Source of the DNA: Hyphomicrobium_A sp963817485
Lineage (GTDB): Bacteria > Pseudomonadota > Alphaproteobacteria > Rhizobiales > Hyphomicrobiaceae
Direction of reading: 5' to 3'
NCBI GenBank assembly: GCA_963817485.1
Contig: CAWFOR010000016.1
Location: 203,117-267,116 of the forward strand
DNA length: 64,000 nucleotides
The notes below the pieces were generated by a model. The model made no database searches. It was not told the origin of the DNA and saw only the letters and a list, made by a program, of their open reading frames with translations. The stretch's first letter is position 1. Each line of letters starts with the position of its first letter. The position numbers were made by a program, and so were the translations under genes. This document shows, one piece after another, positions 61,201 to 64,000 of this stretch.

Positions 61201-61624
61201 AGCGCGTAAGCCGAGCCCGGAGTCGGGCACCCCGACGCAGGCTGAGGCAGAGGTTGGGCTAGACGAAAAGCTTCGTCAGTATATAGAAACGACTTTGTTG
61301 ACCGATCGTGAGCGATATGCTGCCACGGTGGACTACTACGACCACGGCACAGTCTCGAGAGAATTCGTTCAAAAAGACAAGGAGGCCTACGCGAAACGGT
61401 GGCCCGCGCGCAAGTACCAGCTTCTCTCTGAGGGTTTTGTTGTTAGTCCGCAGGCCAATGGGGACGTTGGCGTAGAGTTTCGATACTCGTTCCAAGTTTC
61501 AAACACCAAAGTCACACGGAACGGATCTGGTGCCGCACGGGTGACGCTGCGACCTGACGCAGAGGACTATGAAGTCTTAAGCGCCAAGGAGAACGTTCAA
61601 ACTGGCGCAGTTAAACCTCGTTAG
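58253..61624 (+). CDS. TIR domain-TM-WD40-like-NTF2-like protein, three frameshifts
   Basis: The repaired product is about 1122 residues from a GTG start, read across +1 breaks near 59215, 59335 and 59570. Residues about 16-140 are a TIR domain ('LNVFISYSRRDSEIADAIADAL', 'IDRRNLPFGEKW', 'SDWVNWELDEVARRNKRLIPVVV' with the conserved Glu). The linker 'SWIKEGSRLADRAQEWLA' and 'LLRGAALASAERW' matches the other TIR protein; one membrane helix lies at about 216-238. A long beta-propeller-like region follows ('GHNKVLRTAALSSSGSLAATLTDEGELRIWDV'). The last 120 residues ('YAATVDYYDHGTVSREFV', 'RWPARKYQLL') look like an NTF2-fold domain. Codon usage is less GC-rich than its neighbours, which suggests transfer. 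Confidence 0.75.
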
Positions 61625-61767
61625 GCCGTCGCCCTTCTTTGTCATCCGCAATCCGCACTCACGTCGGCAAGACCAACTCGCATGTAGGCAGCAGCAGTTT
61701 CGCGCCGGCCGAGCGCGCTCGCACTAGCGCGGGAACTAGCCATTGGTAGCGCCTTAGCTGCGCCGCC

Positions 61768-61920
61768 TCAGTGAGCTGGAAGCTCGTGGCAGAGCGGCAA
61801 CGCGGCTATTGCTGCCGCATCCCGCTCCTCGTTCGACCTCGTTTCATTGCGCATGATGGCAAGCAGCTCATCGCGGCGCTTGGCCTGAGGCGATCCTTGC
61901 GGCAATTCCCGTAATTTCAT
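61768..61920 (-). CDS. Short ORF, 50 residues, possible remnant
   Basis: The product is 'MKLRELPQGSPQAKRRDELL' followed by 'AIMRNETRSNEERDAAAIAAL' and 'PLCHELPAH'. The pattern '.LAIMR.....ERDAAAIAA.P.CH' recalls a short helical motif in small Hyphomicrobiales proteins, and it echoes the 'RLDAAKAAIPY' segment of the decayed gene at 57.6-58.0 kb. It may be a fragment of the same family or a genuine small gene. Confidence 0.35.
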   Translation of the reverse strand: MKLRELPQGSPQAKRRDELLAIMRNETRSNEERDAAAIAALPLCHELPAH

Positions 61921-62085
61921 CGCGACACTCCTGGTATCTCGTGTGCAGATTCTAGCAGTGGCTCACAAGCTTCCGCTAGTGCGGCGGCGTAGCCGAGTGG
62001 ATGCCGCGTCAGCCCGTTTAAGTGCGCTACGGCTCCGGCCAGCAATGTGCCTTGAGAGTTCTGGTCGTTCGCATGGCAACGGTGA

Positions 62086-62289
62086 TCAAGCTGCAGGGAC
62101 CATCGCGACCACGCTCCCGCTTTGGTCTACGATTTCGAGCCAGAGTTCGTCGAGCGCATCCTCGAGCATGATCTCGGCCCGCGCTTGTTCAGCATCCGCA
62201 ATGGCGTCGTCCAACGCCGAAAGCTCGAGCCCGATCGTATCTCGCTCGATCGTCTCACCCAAATGGACGTGGAAGAAATATCGGGGCAT
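62086..62289 (-). CDS. DUF6894-type small protein (MPRYFFHV)
   Basis: The 67 residues start MPRYFFHVHLGETIERDTIGLEL, then 'ALDDAIADAEQARAEIMLEDALDELWLEIVDQSGSVV'. The MPRYFFHV start and the length are characteristic of a small-protein family that is very abundant in rhizobia and Methylobacterium. No function is established. Confidence 0.85.
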   Translation of the reverse strand: MPRYFFHVHLGETIERDTIGLELSALDDAIADAEQARAEIMLEDALDELWLEIVDQSGSVVAMVPAA

Positions 62290-62493
62290 GGGTAGAACCC
62301 CCGGGATGCGCCGAGGTTGGCAACGTTTGAAACCTAGCCCGAAGCCGGATGCATTCTAGTCAATCTCTGTTTCAGATTTACAAGAGAACCGGATTGCCAC
62401 CTTGGAACAAGCGGGTCATCGGGAGCCCTATACCTAAGGTTCGCGGGGAAGCGCCGTGCCAAAGGAATGAGCGCGCGGCCGCCAGATATGGCG

Positions 62494-63229
62494 TTACGAA
62501 CGATTGCCGGCGAACTGGTTAGTAATGTAGGCGACTTCCGTCCGGTTGGTCGCATTGAGCCGCTTCATGATGTTGCGGAGGTGAACCTTTACGGTGCTCA
62601 CCCGCATGTTCAGTTCGTAAGCAATGATTTTGTTTGGCTTGCCGAGGCACACAGCCGCGACGACTTCCGCCTGTCGCGGCGTGAAATCTTTCTGGCTGGG
62701 GGGATTGGAGAGGAGAGACGGCGGCCGACTCTGCTTGTCTCGTTATGAAGCAGCTGGGCGGCACAAACTGACCACCTGCTTGAACTAAGCGAAGGGCTTC
62801 AATCGCCACGTCGATGGACATGCTTGTCGAAATATAGCCGTGCGCCCCTGACCGCAGAATGTTCATGACCTGCGGCAGCTCTTCTCCATCGGAAAGCACG
62901 ACGATTGGAGTTCCATCCAGCACTTGCGTTGCGCGCCTCAGTACGTGCTGAGCGTCGCCGCTGTTTGGGCCTCCGGCAGAGCTGACGAGAATAACGGCGG
63001 CATTGTTAGCTTTGGCAAGTTCCAAGCCCTCGTCCACGTTAGCCGTCGCAATGACTTCAAAACCGGCTCTCCCCAATAAGCCCTGTGCGATAAGGTCGCG
63101 AATAAACGGGCGTCTCTCGACGACGATAGCGATGAATGATCGTTGGTTTCTGTTGCTTGGTCGCCCTACGGCGTTCGCTCTAGTTTGCTGCTCGCGTTCC
63201 AATACAACGCCATTAAGCCCACGCTTCAT
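62494..63229 (-). CDS. LuxR/NarL-type regulator with degenerate receiver domain, one frameshift
   Basis: The repaired product is about 244 residues from MKRGLNGVVLE. The receiver-like domain ('SFIAIVVERRPFIRDLIAQGLLGRAGFEVIATA', 'GTPIVVLSDGEELPQVMNILRSGAHGYIS') lacks the acidic pair and has 'VILVSSAGG' where the phospho-acceptor Asp belongs. A +1 break near 62696 must be crossed to reach the helix-turn-helix: 'FTPRQAEVVAAVCLGKPNKIIAYELNMRVSTVKVHLRNIMKRL', ending in TAA at 62494. It is probably a phosphorylation-independent DNA-binding regulator. Its target is unknown. Confidence 0.82.
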
Positions 63230-63374
63230 GATTGGCGTTCCTGCTTCAGGTCTGCATCTGCAATTGCCGCAGCCACGCATATGTCGTGCCAGACGGCTTG
63301 ATCACTGGGGAAGCGATCGGCCAACCGGCGGGCAACGGGTGCGCTTTGAGCAGGTTCAGTGGCATGAAAGACGA

Positions 63375-63599
63375 TTAATCAGGTTCCTCGAGCGGGCCCG
63401 GTTCGTTTGGCCGCGCGGCTTGATGCTCTTCCGACAACATCTCGGGCGCGAATTCCATCTCATGAAGCACGCCGCCAGCATCGATCCATTGGCAAAAGAC
63501 CTGGCCGGCGTGCGTGATCGCCTTGACCCTCATAGGCGGGCTGCCGGAGTTCAACAGGACGATGTTGCCAACCATGAGCGGCATGGAGCCTCGCTTCAT
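63375..63599 (-). CDS. DUF2158/YodC-like small protein
   Basis: The 74 residues contain 'MVGNIVLLNSGSPPMRVKAI' and 'VFCQWIDAGGVLHEMEFAPEML', matching the DUF2158 pattern (VGD.V.LKSGGP.M.V, then C.WFD...). This is a small beta-barrel-like protein of unknown role. Its start overlaps the stop of the upstream membrane-protein gene by 4 bases. Confidence 0.82.
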   Translation of the reverse strand: MKRGSMPLMVGNIVLLNSGSPPMRVKAITHAGQVFCQWIDAGGVLHEMEFAPEMLSEEHQAARPNEPGPLEEPD

Positions 63600-63919
63600 T
63601 GCCGAGCCGGCTTCTCAAAGTCGCTGCGACCCATGTTTCGGAAGAACGTGTACCAGTACCAGAGGAGCAGGATCGGTGCGCCGATGTCGTAGACCGCGTC
63701 AAGTCCGGGGATCGGCTCGATAGGGATTGCGAGCGCTCCGGCGGCGGCCGTTGCGCCGACGCGGTAGCTCAAGGCAGTTAGTGTGCGCTTCAGCGGGTTA
63801 TCGGCGGGCAACAGCGAGATGATTACGACCAGCGCAACGAGCAGCAACGCCATGAAGCCAACGAAAATCAGAAGGTCGCGAAAGATTTCCTCAATCGTTG
63901 CCCACGTGCTCGTGTCCAT
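63596..63919 (-). CDS. Membrane protein, two to three helices
   Basis: The 107 residues have hydrophobic stretches at about 16-36 and 54-69, and a third, aromatic-rich stretch at about 80-92. The central 'PIEPIPGLDAVYDIGAPILLLWYWY' motif is reminiscent of DUF4112-type membrane proteins, but I am not certain of that family. It overlaps the DUF2158 gene by 4 bases, suggesting one operon. Confidence 0.72.
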   Translation of the reverse strand: MDTSTWATIEEIFRDLLIFVGFMALLLVALVVIISLLPADNPLKRTLTALSYRVGATAAAGALAIPIEPIPGLDAVYDIGAPILLLWYWYTFFRNMGRSDFEKPARQ

Positions 63920-63926
63920 TGTGCGC

Positions 63927-64000
63927 TCACTTCCTGTTGCTAGGTGCCTTCTTCATGGATTTGGCTTCGATGAGAGCAGCTTGCGCTAGCCGGAGCCTAA
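63927..64000 (-). CDS. 3' end of an unidentified gene
   Basis: An open frame enters from the window edge and ends 'RLRLAQAALIEAKSMKKAP' plus four more residues at a TGA (63927-63929), 7 bases before the next gene on the same strand. Too little is visible to name it. Confidence 0.4.
   Translation of the reverse strand, partial: RLRLAQAALIEAKSMKKAPSNRK

Noticed and set aside
61943..62359. 138-residue plus-strand frame
   Set aside because: It is a shadow of the MPRYFFHV gene on the minus strand and has Ser/Ala-rich noise composition.

Overview
This is a GC-rich alphaproteobacterial chromosome segment. The fused S10-spc-alpha-str-rpoBC gene order, an ATP12-type F1-ATPase chaperone gene, a YARHG-type secreted protein, MPRYFFHV-type and DUF2158-type small proteins and the style of the propionyl-CoA carboxylase genes all point to the order Hyphomicrobiales. 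The genus cannot be fixed from the sequence alone.

Layout. (1) 1-15 kb is a housekeeping mosaic, nearly all on the minus strand. It holds pccA (cut by the window edge) and pccB, which are separated by four small unrelated genes and an SDR enzyme. Next come a translationally coupled cluster (RluA-family pseudouridine synthase, HAD phosphatase, ATP12 chaperone), a Tae4-like type VI secretion amidase effector with a small membrane protein downstream, rarA coupled to a Do/HtrA protease, and a dihydroflavonol-reductase-like enzyme. (2) 15.2-47.4 kb is one nearly continuous minus-strand transcription/translation block. Read 5' to 3' it runs secE-nusG-rplKAJL-rpoBC, then rpsLG-fusA-tuf, the S10 and spc operons, secY-adk, and rpsMK-rpoA-rplQ. 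Plausible sigma-70 promoters lie ahead of rpsL and rpsM, and hairpins lie in the rplA-rplJ, rplL-rpoB, rpoC-rpsL, tuf-rpsJ and rpsK-rpoA gaps. (3) 47.4-53.9 kb holds tRNA-Trp, a YbjQ-family gene, a GT25 glycosyltransferase, tRNA-Gly, eutBC on the plus strand without microcompartment genes, tRNA-Tyr, rlmB, two small secreted-protein genes and tRNA-Thr. (4) 53.9-64 kb is accessory DNA of mixed base composition. It carries two large membrane-anchored TIR-domain proteins: TIR-TM-TPR-alpha/beta hydrolase, and TIR-TM-WD40-like-NTF2-like. Around them are an outer-membrane barrel, a decayed gene, a LuxR-type regulator with a degenerate receiver, and small rhizobial-type proteins.

The most striking overall property is a swarm of about 27 single-base frameshifts, 25 of which read as +1 insertions. 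They break essential genes (secY four times, rpoB, rpoC, tuf, fusA and several ribosomal protein genes) while the surrounding protein sequence stays perfectly conserved. Because these genes cannot be dead, I read the indels as sequencing or assembly error and annotate each gene across its break. The same error process very likely splits the two TIR genes, so their full architecture is visible only after repair.

The best candidate for an undescribed system is the TIR pair. Both proteins share a TIR domain, the same tryptophan-rich linker and one membrane helix, but they carry different C-terminal modules. They lie just downstream of a tRNA-Thr gene, in a region that also contains gene debris. 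The orphan Tae4-like amidase is a second, independent candidate.
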